A stretch of 64,000 nucleotides of DNA. It comes from Cyanophora paradoxa. Taxonomy: Eukaryota > Glaucocystophyceae > Cyanophorales > Cyanophoraceae. The notes beneath the pieces are model-generated. The model saw only the letters and a program-made list of their open reading frames with translations, did no database searches and had not been told where the DNA came from. Made by a program: the position numbers and the translations under genes. This document shows, piece after piece, positions 11,468 to 20,930 of this stretch. Position 1 is the stretch's first letter, and every line of letters begins with the position of its first letter. Location of the stretch: the NCBI GenBank assembly GCA_004431415.1, contig QPMI01000022.1, positions 434,001 to 498,000 of the forward strand. The letters run 5' to 3'.

Positions 11468-13603
11468 ATGGAGATCAACAGCAATCGCGAGACCAACGTT
11501 TTTAACGCGGCCGCGGCCGGACTCGCATCGCTTCCAGCCAGCATCCTCCAAGTCATCTTCGCGCACGCTTATCCAGATATCTGCGATGCCTTTTTCGTGT
11601 CACGACTCCAGACCATCTGTCGGAATTTCCGCCAAGCGCTGCCGGACGTCCACTGGGAGCGCCTGGACTTTGCCCGCGCGCTCGGCCCTCTCGACGGCAA
11701 CGCATTCGAGGCGCGGGCGGCCGCTCTTCTCTTCTGGATAAAGAACGGCTTGATTTCCCGCGTCTTTCATTTTGACGTGGAGCTGGACTTCGCCCCTATA
11801 AGCACATACAGCTCTTTCAGCTCCGTCGAAAGGAACAGCGCTTACTTCCTGGAAGATTTCATGGAGACGTTCTATGTTGCCTGCCAGTCATTCGCGCAGC
11901 ACGCCGTGAACACTCTGATCGCCCTCGCCTCTTCGAATTCGCGCGCCGGCGCCGCGCCCACCGTCGTTTCTATCGGCCTCGAGGAGAATCCGGAGCTCGC
12001 CACGCATGTGTCTTCAATGGGCCTCGAGTCGTTGGCTGCTCCGTTTTTCTCGTCGATTCTGCAAGCTCTGGCCCCCGCGGGCTCGGAAATTGAGCGGATT
12101 CTCGTCCAGGGCGAGATTTCTGCACGGAGCTACGAGTTCAACAGCCCGGAAGGCCGGTTGACCGACGCGAATTTCTGGGCGACGCGTCTCTCGCCGTTCT
12201 CGGCTCTCAAATGGCTCGGCATTGCCTTTAGCACCTTCAGCGCTTTTGACAGCATGGTTGCCGAGTACGCCGACTATTCTGGCCACGGAGGGTTCGGACA
12301 AGCCGCTGCTGCAGGGGGGCGCTCTCGGCGGGCCTTGTTCGACGCTTCCACGGCAGTGCTACGGGGTGCCGGCGCCTGCAGCTTCGCTGCAGGTTTGAAG
12401 CAGCTCTGCGTGGGCGCGATGAGTAAGGACGACGATCCGCACCTGCTGCTCCAGCCTTTCCGCTCCGTCGAAATCTTCAGCACGACGCCCCAGTTTCTCA
12501 TGGAGCCGGCCCTGAATGGGGCCCTGCGGGAGCTGCCGAGCTTGCTCCGGCTGGACATCTCTGAGCTGCCCGAGCAGGCCGGCGCCCTCGACATCTTTCC
12601 TTCGGAGCTGTTCGCTTCTCTTGGTGCGCTCGGGCTCGTCGCCCTCTCTGTGCCGATGGCGGTCGGCGTATTCGACGGAATGCTGGATTTCGCGGAGGCG
12701 TGCCGTCTGCCCGCGCGCGGCACTCGTGATCAGAAACCGTCGACGTCGCAAGCCCTCAAAATCCTCAAGATCTCCGGCCAGAGTCTCTCGCCTCGTTTCA
12801 TTGGCGGCTGCTTCGAGAAACCGGAGGCAGAGTTTCTTCTGCCGCCCGCGTCCGCCTACTGCCTCGGCGCCGACCAACTGTCGGCGATCTTCTTGAGCTG
12901 CGGTCTGCTCGAAGAGCTCGAAATTCCGGTGCATCCTGCCCATTCTTAAGCTTCATGATCAGATCTAGAGCTTCACAAACTGACCGCGCCCGCGCCGGCG
13001 GCAGGTGGCGTTGCACGCGTGGCCGGCGCTCGACAGCCTCGCGAACCTCCCCCGCCTCCACACCCTCCGCCTCGCCGTCTTTAACACCAAAGAGGTCCGA
13101 CTTCGCTGTGCACTTCTTTAATTTTCTGCGAAGGACAGATTGCGATTAATATTTTCGCAGGACGCGACGGGCGGGGCGGAGTTCTTTGGCGCGGCAGCCG
13201 ACGCCGTGCAGCGGGCCCCGGCCCTGCGCGAGCTCCGCGTCCGCCTCTTCCCGGGCTGCGGGGCGCCCCTCGGCGGCCCCGCGAAGGCGTCCTTCGTGCG
13301 GGCGGCGGGGCGCGCGCTGGCGGCGTGGGAGTACGGCGAGGACGGCGGGCCGCTGTGCCGCGAGGAGGCGGGGGCGCTGGCGGAGGCGGCCGCAGCGCAC
13401 GGGCGGCTGGGCCGCGTCGCCCTCCGCTGCGCCGTCGAAGGGGAGGACGGCCTTCGCGACTTCGCGGCCCTCGACGCCCTCGCCGCCTGCCCCTCCTTCA
13501 AGGCGCCCGCGCGCGCCGCCCGCGCCGCTCAATTTCCAATTTCCCGCCGCTGAGTGCGAGCTCGAGCAGGGGCGGGAGCTGAAGCTGGAGGTGGCGGTGC
13601 CGG
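11468..13603 (+). pseudogene. F-box/LRR protein gene interrupted by the viral element (5' part)
   Basis: Exon 1 (11468–12928) starts at ATG and codes for 487 residues. An F-box-like motif occupies residues 19–65 (LASLPASILQVIFAHAYPDI, then FVSRLQTICRNFRQALPDVHWERL), followed by LRR-like sequence. Exon 2 (13005–13094) and exon 3 (13161–13502) join in phase 0 by GT–AG introns and continue the LRRs (LANLPRLHTLRLAV). Exon 4 (from 13570, probably through a GC–AG intron 13503–13569) runs into the element after 13603. Its remaining codons lie at 26680–26774. With the element in place the exon reads about 24 codons into the TIR and stops at 13674, so the protein would end in a foreign tail. The family role would be substrate recognition in an SCF ligase; the substrate is unknown. 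Whether the truncated protein still works cannot be told. Confidence 0.75.
13598..13603. repeat. Left target-site duplication TGCCGG
   Basis: TGCCGG directly precedes the left TIR and is repeated exactly at 26674–26679 directly after the right TIR. A 6-bp duplication is the size produced by Polinton/Maverick-type integrases. Confidence 0.92.
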
Positions 13604-13932
13604 AGCTGAGCTGTGAGCATTACACCCAAAAATTACCCCAATATAATTTGCCCCTTCAAGCAATATCCGCATGATTCCCAGTAACCCAATCCCCAATCTC
13701 AGTAAATCTCAGTAAGCCTCAGTCACAATCTATTTTATTTAATCGAAGTTATATGCATTACACCCAAAAATTACCCCAATATAATTTGCCCCTTCAAGCA
13801 ATATCCGCATGATTCCCAGTAACCCAATCCCCAATCTCAGTAAATCTCAGTAAGCCTCAGTCACAATCTATTTTATTTAATCGAAGTTATATCTAAAATC
13901 TAATCAATCGAAGTTATATGCATTACACCCAA
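13604..13932 (+). repeat. Left terminal inverted repeat (329 bp)
   Basis: It starts AGCTGAGCTGTGAGCATTAC and matches the reverse complement of 26345–26673 with no difference seen by eye. Internally it consists of a 13-base cap and two 138-bp direct repeats (13617–13754 and 13755–13892). A 27-base spacer and a third GCATTACACCC start follow at 13920. Further TTACACCC-like words continue to about 14100, inside the element. Confidence 0.93.
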
Positions 13933-14100
13933 ATTTTACCGCATTTTATTTACGACATTCAGTAACAACGAGAGATTCCCGATGATACACCCAATATACC
14001 CATATTTCTCGATTGAATCCATAAAAAACAACAACCACTAAACCATTCACAGTTACACCCGTTACACTTCCACATCTCCGATTGATTCACATTACACCCA

Positions 14101-14424
14101 TCACATTCGCATAAATTGCATCCAAGTAGCAGGATTAGCAATACTTACGTCTGATTCGGAAGACATACCTTTTTGGTAATTATAACAGAATTCACAAAGT
14201 AGTCCCTGAGACATTGGTTTGAGTTTTTCAGTATCTCCACAAATCATACAACAGTTTCGGGTTCCCATTCGTTCATACATAGCATTTGCTTTTGCCTGTT
14301 GTGAATGTGTTAATTTCAATTCGCCGACGTTTTCATTTACCATAGAAACAACCGGACGTCCACTTTTAGCGCCGACGTATTCAGTCATATTACGATGTCG
14401 TTCACTTGCTTTTCTCTTACCCAT
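14101..14424 (-). CDS. Small zinc-ribbon protein (107 aa)
   Basis: The N-terminus is basic (MGKRKASERH) and residues 59–80 form a Cys4 zinc-binding site: C59-x2-C62 and C77-x2-C80. The function is not known to me; small zinc-ribbon proteins are common in Polinton-like viruses and virophages and may bind nucleic acid or act in transcription. It is the outermost gene on the left, divergent from the small gene at 14531, with which it shares a 106-bp intergenic region. The stop lies about 170 bp inside the TIR boundary. The composition is typical of the element. Confidence 0.75.
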   Translation of the reverse strand: MGKRKASERHRNMTEYVGAKSGRPVVSMVNENVGELKLTHSQQAKANAMYERMGTRNCCMICGDTEKLKPMSQGLLCEFCYNYQKGMSSESDVSIANPATWMQFMRM

Positions 14425-14530
14425 CGTTATTACTACTTCTCAGATTCCTTTTAAACTTTGTCAAATTTTGCCCCGATGCAAAAAATGACGCTTTAAAACT
14501 TAAAACTTTACAACGATACACTTGTAATCA
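14425..14530. promoter_or_regulatory. Divergent intergenic region between two element genes
   Basis: A 106-bp AT-rich gap separates the start of the minus-strand zinc-ribbon gene and the plus-strand ORF at 14531. It must hold both promoters. No certain TATA box or shared motif was identified. Confidence 0.4.
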
Positions 14531-14789
14531 ATGGCGACCAAACGAACCGCGGACATTCTGTGTTATAACATGGACTTCTTACCTAATTCAAATAGTGTTT
14601 ACGCTGATTTTTTCGGAGATAATCTAACTGATGAATCTATTTCGATTATATTTGGTGTATACAAGTGTTTGCATCAATTCCAAGGTGTAACATCGTTTAT
14701 GGTATGTTACTGATCCTGAAAGTGAGATATGCAAGATCTTTAAGATGTTCACACTCGAACAGGTAGAAGATCTGAGAAGACCAAATTAA
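14531..14789 (+). CDS. Small unknown protein, reading frame apparently broken
   Basis: The first frame (14531–14713) gives 60 residues ending SFMVCY. A second frame, open from 14691, continues WYVTDPESEICKIF and ends LRRPN at a stop at 14787–14789. Its protein-like composition and its tail-to-tail 3-base overlap with the ATPase stop suggest one protein of about 85 residues, with a one-base insertion between 14691 and 14712. No family is recognised. Alternatives are a genuine 60-residue protein, or a sequencing error in this segment. Confidence 0.45.
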
Positions 14790-15553
14790 ACCGTAATAGT
14801 CGTAGGTTCATTACTAATTCTTATTGATTCTCTCTTTTTTATCGCTCGTCTCTTAACAAACTTCTTAAAGCCCTTCATATCATCATCTGTTAATATTGCC
14901 CGGTCTGTGTATACTTTTATATCATACCCTTGCAATCCAGTTATGACTGTTTGGTAGTTATAACCCCACAGTCTATGCAATTCCTTGTAGGTCTTTTTAT
15001 CAAGACCACCATTATACTCATCATAAGCGCAGTTAAACTCCTTCTCATTCCCGAGAATATTGAAAAATACTACGAACTCAACATTTCGACGAATCGTAGT
15101 AGAAATTGAACATAAACGTTGAGTATTAATAATTACTGTAATCGAATAATGACGGGCTGTAGTGATCAATTTAGATAACACAGCCGAATTATGCATATCC
15201 AAAGAAGAACCGATCATATCGTCTAAGATTATAACCAAATTATTACGCTTCTCATTATTCTCAATTCGTTTCTTTTGCATGCTAATGAGTTTCACTACTA
15301 CATTATCGTCCCATTCCTCATAGATATTATCAGGATGCGTTATATCTCTGAATTGACCAGTAAACGCAGTAGAACTAAAGACTACAATCTGATCGATCTT
15401 ATCCCTCAGTTCATAAAGTAGATATTTGCAGTAAGTTGTCTTACCAGAATTGCTGCGTCCACATAATAAAAAACGCGTGCTTAATTTAACTGTTCTTGCA
15501 GGCTCAAACTCTGAGATGTCATTCAAATCAATATCCATTCCTGTGTTATCCAT
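14786..15553 (-). CDS. A32/FtsK-HerA-type genome-packaging ATPase (255 aa)
   Basis: Walker A is GRSNSGKTT (residues 32–40) and Walker B is an acidic strand IILDD (108–112), followed by a Ser-rich sensor-like stretch. Length and motif spacing fit the packaging ATPases of Polintons, Polinton-like viruses and virophages. These pump genomic DNA into the empty capsid using ATP. The N-terminus is short and acidic. The gene lies 79 bp downstream of the capsid gene on the same strand, which suits joint late expression, and overlaps the small gene at 14531 tail to tail. Confidence 0.88.
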   Translation of the reverse strand: MDNTGMDIDLNDISEFEPARTVKLSTRFLLCGRSNSGKTTYCKYLLYELRDKIDQIVVFSSTAFTGQFRDITHPDNIYEEWDDNVVVKLISMQKKRIENNEKRNNLVIILDDMIGSSLDMHNSAVLSKLITTARHYSITVIINTQRLCSISTTIRRNVEFVVFFNILGNEKEFNCAYDEYNGGLDKKTYKELHRLWGYNYQTVITGLQGYDIKVYTDRAILTDDDMKGFKKFVKRRAIKKRESIRISNEPTTITV

Positions 15554-15632
15554 TACAGTAATAAGATAAAAAACAAAATAAACCCCAACCCTACTAATTT
15601 TGCGCTTCCTACTCTAACGAAAGAAAAGAACT

Positions 15633-16859
15633 TTAAAAGTTCGAGACTTTTAGGGTAGAGATGTTGTAGCCATTGATGACCATAACATTGTGTCGTAAGC
15701 AAAAGATATCCACCTGAACAGGCGCCTCGGTAGTGCATCCCGAAACAGTGAGATCCATGTAACTGGAACTGCTGTTGAAGAAATCCTGATAACCCATAAC
15801 ACTGTTCCGAAGCGAATCTTTTCCAGATTTGGAAAGAACAATTCCATAAACATTTCCATTCTCGAATCCATAAGTAGTATTGCCAACAGTAACACCCTTG
15901 TAATGAGAAGGAATGTGATTGATAGCCGAGAGGAAGCCAGAAATGGGTTTGTTGGAGATATCCAGGGAGCGATTGTTGTGGAAGATCTGGAACTGATCGA
16001 TCTTAACATCCGAAACATGACCACAGAAATCAGAGTGATTGTAAGTGTTAAGTTTGTTCACCTCTCGAACTGTCATGAGAATCGAATGAACCAGACCAGA
16101 AACATTAGCGAGTGTCACCTCAACCGATTCACCAGCATCAGCGGTTTTGAGCGCTCGTGTCTTCTTGTGGATGACCTCTGTGATCGGAATACGAATGCCA
16201 CCTTGTTCATTTGCCATTTTCAAAAGTGTCTCAGCCTCAGCCGAAGCGATGTTTACAAATTGACAGATCAGGGAGCAATCCGCAAATGTAACAGATCCAC
16301 CAGCAGGAACTTTGACTATCCCAGCGTCACGGAAATCAATCTCGATTGTTGGCATATCAGCCAGTGTGCATAGTGGGAAGTAAGCATCATCCCAGAAAGC
16401 AGCGGGAATTTTCACAATGTATTCCATAGCCTCATCTGTGCTTTCACGATCAAGTTCTTTGAAGTAACCAAGAGAAGCATACATGCTGCTCATGGTAGCA
16501 TGATCATTATCAATCAGAGAGTTAATCGTAATCCAGTCTCCATTTAGGATATGTTTAAAACCCCCATGAACAAAGCGGACCTCATTAATAAAGGAAGAAC
16601 CACCATTGGGGAGGGTGCAGGCTACACCACCACCAGTAGTAACCTTAAAGTAAATCGAAACACCAGCAAGGAGTTGCTTGCGAGGTAGATCAAAGTAAGC
16701 GGTATTCTTAAAGCCAAAAGTATTGCCTCGGGGACGAACTTGCTCGAGGAATGGTTTGTACTTGGGGTTGGTTCCGATTTGGAGACCAGGGGATAGATAA
16801 ATTTGATCGGAACCGGGAGTTACGAGGAGTTCCTTAAGGGTAGTTCCAGTGAGTGCCAT
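15633..16859 (-). CDS. Major capsid protein, double jelly-roll type (408 aa)
   Basis: The gene sits between the packaging ATPase and the penton-like gene and starts MALTGTTLKELL. The sequence is rich in beta-strand-forming stretches separated by Gly/Asn loops, with no membrane segment or low-complexity region. Features common in this class are visible: an N-terminal arm, FDLPRKQLLAGVSIYFKV early in the first jelly roll, and hydrophobic strands up to the C-terminus (NGYNISTLKVSNF). At about 400 residues it is at the short end for virophage or Polinton-like virus capsid proteins. Assignment rests on position, length and style; structure prediction would settle it. The start codon faces the penton gene across 52 bp. 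Confidence 0.75.
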   Translation of the reverse strand: MALTGTTLKELLVTPGSDQIYLSPGLQIGTNPKYKPFLEQVRPRGNTFGFKNTAYFDLPRKQLLAGVSIYFKVTTGGGVACTLPNGGSSFINEVRFVHGGFKHILNGDWITINSLIDNDHATMSSMYASLGYFKELDRESTDEAMEYIVKIPAAFWDDAYFPLCTLADMPTIEIDFRDAGIVKVPAGGSVTFADCSLICQFVNIASAEAETLLKMANEQGGIRIPITEVIHKKTRALKTADAGESVEVTLANVSGLVHSILMTVREVNKLNTYNHSDFCGHVSDVKIDQFQIFHNNRSLDISNKPISGFLSAINHIPSHYKGVTVGNTTYGFENGNVYGIVLSKSGKDSLRNSVMGYQDFFNSSSSYMDLTVSGCTTEAPVQVDIFCLRHNVMVINGYNISTLKVSNF

Positions 16860-16911
16860 CTCTTATGTTTAAAATACCAAAAGAAATTTTTAAAATGCTT
16901 TATTAAACAGA
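16860..16911. promoter_or_regulatory. Bidirectional promoter between capsid and penton-like genes
   Basis: Only 52 bp, very AT-rich (TTTAAAATACC, TTTTTAAAATGCTTTATTAAA), separate the two divergent starts. Promoters for both virion genes must lie here or inside the coding ends, giving coordinated expression. Confidence 0.55.
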
Positions 16912-17811
16912 ATGACGCGTCATTACCTTAATATTGATTCCAGGGACCGAGATGATGGAACCCCAACGAACTTTACTTACAAAATTCCCCATGCAATCCA
17001 AAATGTGAGAGCCTGCAGAGTGACTAACTTTGAGATGTTCAATAACATTTACAATCTTAGCGAGAATGGAAGTTTGATTACAGGAACCTATGATGTTGGA
17101 GATGTAATTAAAACTAAGAATAACACTATTTCAAAAGGGACATATACTTCGGATAGTTTGGTGAATCTTCTAAATGCCAAACTAGCTTCACAAGTGTATG
17201 GTGCAGCAGGAACTACCTATACTCGCCATTTCTACGTTACATATGATCCTGTTACCATGTTTCTAAGGTTCATGTGCGATGCAACATTTACCCTCACCTT
17301 TGGAAGTCGGATCTTAGCAAACTTCCTTGGGTTTCCAGAGCGTAGACCTGACAGTTCAGAAAATGGTTACGCTTCTGCCCTGCTGGATTCACCTGTAACA
17401 GTCGGAACTAATACTTATAATTACTACATTGACAGTGTTATACCGCTCGATCTTCTGTTCAACTCTTACATCCTTCTCCACGTTGACCCACTCAAAGGCA
17501 ACTATGTAAGCAAGAACACAAGCGATGATAAAGCCCTCGCAAAAATCGAGATTGATCAAACGGTAGGCAGTCTCTTAAAATATGATTCATCGAATAATTC
17601 CATGATCCTGCATGAGCAAAACGGTTTGGTGGAAGTTGAAACGCTAAAAGTTCGTCTCACATACTGGAATGGTGCCGAAACGGATATTACCACTGATTGG
17701 TCGATGACGCTTGAACTCATTACGGAAGATGATAAAGATCTGACAAAGAAAGCATTGAAGAATGTCATTAAAGAGTTGGAGGGACTCTACTTGCCGTTCT
17801 CACGGTCATAG
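16912..17811 (+). CDS. Minor capsid (penton-like) protein (299 aa)
   Basis: The N-terminus reads HYLNIDSRDRDDGTPTNFTY and is followed by an NVRACRVTNFEMFNNIYN block. The pattern (I/L)-x-S-(K/R)-D-R near the start, then a strand, then an aromatic-Asn motif, is widespread in penton/minor capsid candidates of Polinton-like viruses and related large DNA viruses. Such proteins form pentamers at capsid vertices. Divergent pairing with the capsid gene supports a virion role. The C-terminal 60 residues are charged and helical. The assignment is by motif style and context. Confidence 0.7.
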   Translation: MTRHYLNIDSRDRDDGTPTNFTYKIPHAIQNVRACRVTNFEMFNNIYNLSENGSLITGTYDVGDVIKTKNNTISKGTYTSDSLVNLLNAKLASQVYGAAGTTYTRHFYVTYDPVTMFLRFMCDATFTLTFGSRILANFLGFPERRPDSSENGYASALLDSPVTVGTNTYNYYIDSVIPLDLLFNSYILLHVDPLKGNYVSKNTSDDKALAKIEIDQTVGSLLKYDSSNNSMILHEQNGLVEVETLKVRLTYWNGAETDITTDWSMTLELITEDDKDLTKKALKNVIKELEGLYLPFSRS

Positions 17812-17847
17812 GAAATACTGTAGAATAAATTTGTCTCGATATTACAA

Positions 17848-18597
17848 ATGGCAACTCGAAAGACCCAGCCAAAGAATTTCTTAGCCAAACCAGTTGAGCA
17901 AGCGGAACCAGAACGGAAACAGTTTAAGAAATCAAAAGGAACCGCTGCATATGGAACTGGTGATCTCGATAAAAATGTTCACCAGACCATGAATGCTCAC
18001 ACAATTGCGCTTACTTCAAACTCAAATGATGATAATGCCCTGGTTGATCAAGTCCCACTGAACCGCATGCCTGGAGCCAAACGAGGAATCAAGAAAGGAC
18101 AGTTCAAATCATCGACAAAGGACAAGGTTGCCTCATCATCAACACTGCTGAAACTGCTTGATGGTGGTGAGCGACTCTACTCAACCTATTCCGAAAAAGA
18201 CCATCGCAACCGCTACTTTATTCGTTCAACCACTGGTGGACTGAAATCTGTGACATACCAGTATGCTAAGAGTCTTGTTGATGGTATCGCCGATGAGACA
18301 CAGAAAGAGAAGAAGATAACGGAGCAACCGATAACCAAAGAGAAGGTAGACAAGAAACCAAATGTTACGTTTGATGTGCTACCCGATCCTATTAAGGTTA
18401 CCAAAGAATCACCAGCAGAACTGATTGCGAAGACAATTGATTATCAAGACTCCAACAAAACGGATTTGCCGGTCCTGAATAAATCAATCCTTCGGGTTGC
18501 CACTTCGCAGGCTGATCCAGTCAACTCGATTCCAAATGCTGCCCCAATGGTCTCAGGGTTTGCCAAGCTCGGTATTAAACCTGGTTATCGCCGTTAA
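17848..18597 (+). CDS. Unknown basic protein, probable virion component (249 aa)
   Basis: It follows the penton-like gene by 36 bp on the same strand. The protein is Lys/Thr/Ser-rich, lacks membrane segments, and contains a motif LNRMPGAKRGIKKGQFKSST near residue 75. A compact, more hydrophobic segment (LLKLLDGGERLYSTYSEKDHRNRYF) follows, then a long polar tail ending KLGIKPGYRR. No family is recognised. Position within the morphogenesis block suggests a minor virion or DNA-associated protein. Confidence 0.6.
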   Translation: MATRKTQPKNFLAKPVEQAEPERKQFKKSKGTAAYGTGDLDKNVHQTMNAHTIALTSNSNDDNALVDQVPLNRMPGAKRGIKKGQFKSSTKDKVASSSTLLKLLDGGERLYSTYSEKDHRNRYFIRSTTGGLKSVTYQYAKSLVDGIADETQKEKKITEQPITKEKVDKKPNVTFDVLPDPIKVTKESPAELIAKTIDYQDSNKTDLPVLNKSILRVATSQADPVNSIPNAAPMVSGFAKLGIKPGYRR

Positions 18598-18763
18598 GGG
18601 ACGGCTCACGCATCATTTCCGAATTAAAAAAATCTTGAACATTGTTAGCGCTACGTAACCAATCTTATCCCGTAGGCTCAAAACTTCTTCATTTTTATGG
18701 AGGCGTTGTAGAGTGAAGTGAAAAATATCCATAGGTAAATCACTTTAATCACCTGTTCTATCG

Positions 18764-18800
18764 GGTTCAGTGGTAGAAACTTGCAGCCGACAAGTGAACC
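18764..18800 (+). other. Possible nested RNA hairpin in intergenic region
   Basis: Within the 363-bp gap between the 249-aa and 85-aa genes, GGTTC (18764) can pair with GAACC (18796). Inside this, ACTTG (18779) pairs with CAAGT (18791) around a seven-base loop. The rest of the gap shows no ORF. The structure could be a 3'-end or regulatory element, or chance. Confidence 0.3.
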
Positions 18801-18960
18801 TTCTGGGTATCGGTGGCTTTATCATTTTTCCAGCATCTTCTTTCATACTGGATGCAATGCGATTGGGACCAAAAATTGACAGGAGTTTAATCGCTATATA
18901 CAAACAGAAAAACTACTTAAAGATTTCTTAACATATATTAAGAGAGTAGAAAAGGACAAA

Positions 18961-19218
18961 ATGCCAATCAGTGAGGCTCAGAAGCGTGCTATTTACCGTT
19001 ATCGCAAAACTGAAAAAGGTCAAGAATATTTAAAAAAGTATAATGCGAAATTAGCAAAGCAAATGCGTGATTTATACCATACTGATGAGTGTTACAGAGC
19101 CATGAGAATCGTTGAGAGTTCCCAGCGTCTCTATGCTTCCAATGCAGTCTGCTTTGTTAAGTATCTCTATGGCGTCCCCTATTCTAACCGTGGTCGCAAA
19201 TCGAAATATGTCTGTTAA
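18961..19218 (+). CDS. Small unknown basic protein (85 aa)
   Basis: It begins MPISEAQKRAIYRYRKTEKG and has two helical, strongly basic segments followed by YLYGVPYSNRGRKSKYVC. The composition suggests a small nucleic-acid-binding protein. No family is recognised. Upstream, ATATATTAAGAGAGTAG (18933–18949) resembles the sequence before the polymerase gene, so the two may share a promoter element. The nested Helitron-like insert begins 180 bp downstream. Confidence 0.6.
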   Translation: MPISEAQKRAIYRYRKTEKGQEYLKKYNAKLAKQMRDLYHTDECYRAMRIVESSQRLYASNAVCFVKYLYGVPYSNRGRKSKYVC

Positions 19219-19804
19219 TTGTTTTTCTCAGCGCGATCTGCTCTGAGAAACCCGTGGGAACCGCGCTGGAACCACAAATAAAATCATTCTATTATTTTTA
19301 GAGTTCGATGATCGAGCCAACCCTTTGTTATTTTTATGAATGCCCTCGACTGAATTAATTTTGTTGGAGACTTTTGTTTTTTTGCCGGTAAAAAATTGAC
19401 AAGATCCGTGCTCCTGCGGAGCACTAAGTACGGCGAAGCCTCGCGGACGCCCTCGCGGCTGTCACAGTAGGCCTATAGGCTATAGGGCACTGGCCACTGG
19501 CCAGCGGCCTGGCCGATCGCGAACAGCTTTCTGGCTAGAAGCTGGCTGGCTGACACAGTCCACTGGCCAGCTAGAGCTGGTCGGCTAGAGGAATATTAAT
19601 GCCATGTACTGAGCGAGGAAATAATTAAAGGGTGGAGCAGATCGATCTAGATTAATTGAGAGGAGATTAATTATATAATATTGTTGGGAAGGAGGCCCGG
19701 GAGGGGCGAGGTTCTCGCGGCCAGGCGCATGCACAGAGCTTGCGATTCGCTTAAAAAGAATCTCGAACGCATATATATAGCATCGATGTGCAGGTCTGCG
19801 GAGG

Positions 19805-20460
19805 CGAGGGCGCGCGGAAAGATGTGCAGGCGTGGCCAGGATCGCATTTTTGCGTCGGCTGAATTGCCGCGCCCTGTCGCGTCCGCAGAGCTTGCGAAAG
19901 GTTTTTAAAAGATCTTAGATGAATATTGTAGCGATGCGCATGCGTGAGGATGCGAGGGCGCGCGGAAAGATGTGCAGGTCCGTGAAGGATCGAATTTTCG
20001 GAGTCGGCTGGGTCGTCGCAGCCTGGCGCATCTGCAAAGCATGCAGAATGCTTTGTCTACATCTTAACTGTTTATGCTATTGTTCCGCGCATGCGCCGCG
20101 GCGTGGGCGCGCGGAAAGATGTCCGGGTCCGTGCAGGATCGAATCTTCGCCGTCGGTTGGGTTCTTGTGGTCTTTCGCGTCTTCGAAGCTTGTGGAAGGC
20201 TTTGATAAAATCTCGAATGAATATACCCGCGATGTGGCCTGCGTGAGGATGCGAGGGCGCGCGGAAAGATGTCCAGGTCTGTCCAGGATCGAATTTTCGG
20301 AGTCGGCTGGGTCGACGAGGTCCGGCGCATTTAGAGACCGTGCGGAAGGCCTCGTCTACATCTAAAATGCTTATGCTATCGTTCCGCGCATGCGCCGCAG
20401 CGTGGGCGCGCGGAAAGATGGCCGGGCCCGTGCAGGATCGAATTTTTGCCGTCGGGTACC
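19805..20460. repeat. Tandem array, about 150-bp units in a 300-bp higher-order pattern
   Basis: The word GGCGCGCGGAAAGATG recurs five times at intervals of about 148–151 bp, from about 19808 to 20405. Alternate units are more alike: GAGGATGCGAGGGCG at 19945 and 20245 (exactly 300 bp apart), and GCGTGGGCGCGCGG at 20101 and 20400. The array forms the core of the nested element. Confidence 0.85.
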
Positions 20461-20901
20461 TTCCTGCGCTGTTCCGGCTCCGCAAAGCGGATTTCGGGGG
20501 TGTGCAGGCCGTGCTATGTCTATGCGCGCCAGTACGCATCGATTGCGCGCGTCGCGGGACCGGGCGGAACCGGCCGGATCAAATTTTCGGCCGACTCTTC
20601 GCACTGGAGCGTCGACGGCGCCCGAAATCGAGCTTGCGGCGATGCGCTCGCCCTCGCGCGTCATTCTGTATCGTTCTGGGGCGTCCCTGGCGCGATTTCG
20701 TCGCGGGACCGGGCGGGACCGGGTCCCACCTTCTGACTCGGACTGCATTTGTCGGAGGTTAAGTACCGGAATTGATCCAGAGGGAAATTCGATTTTCGCG
20801 GGATGCCTACGGGAGAGCGGTCGTCTTAGGGAAGCCAGGACGCTAAAAATGGCTGTGTGCGGGTTCGGGGAGCTGTGTTACCAGCGGCAATCGCGTCGGT
20901 G

Positions 20902-20930
20902 TCGAGGCAGAATTAATAATTCTGCCTCGA
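20902..20930. repeat. Near-perfect 29-base palindrome
   Basis: TCGAGGCAGAATTA is followed by a single A and then its complete reverse complement, a 14-bp stem. A shorter, diverged palindrome (AAAAATTAATAATTTTT) occupies the same place in the related copy near 1149. It may be a subterminal structure of the Helitron-like element. Confidence 0.85.

Noticed and set aside
13959-14141. 60-codon Cys-rich minus-strand ORF beside the left TIR
   Set aside because: Its Cys/Asn richness comes from repeated TTACACCC-type words read in reverse and it overlaps the better-supported zinc-ribbon gene.
15650-16024. Other-frame ORFs inside the capsid gene
   Set aside because: Shadows of the 408-residue capsid frame, with no separate start signals or family likeness.
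18750-18830. tRNA-like fragment GGTTCAGTGGTAGA
   Set aside because: The D-arm-like word is not followed by anticodon and T arms with matching stems; kept only as a hairpin.
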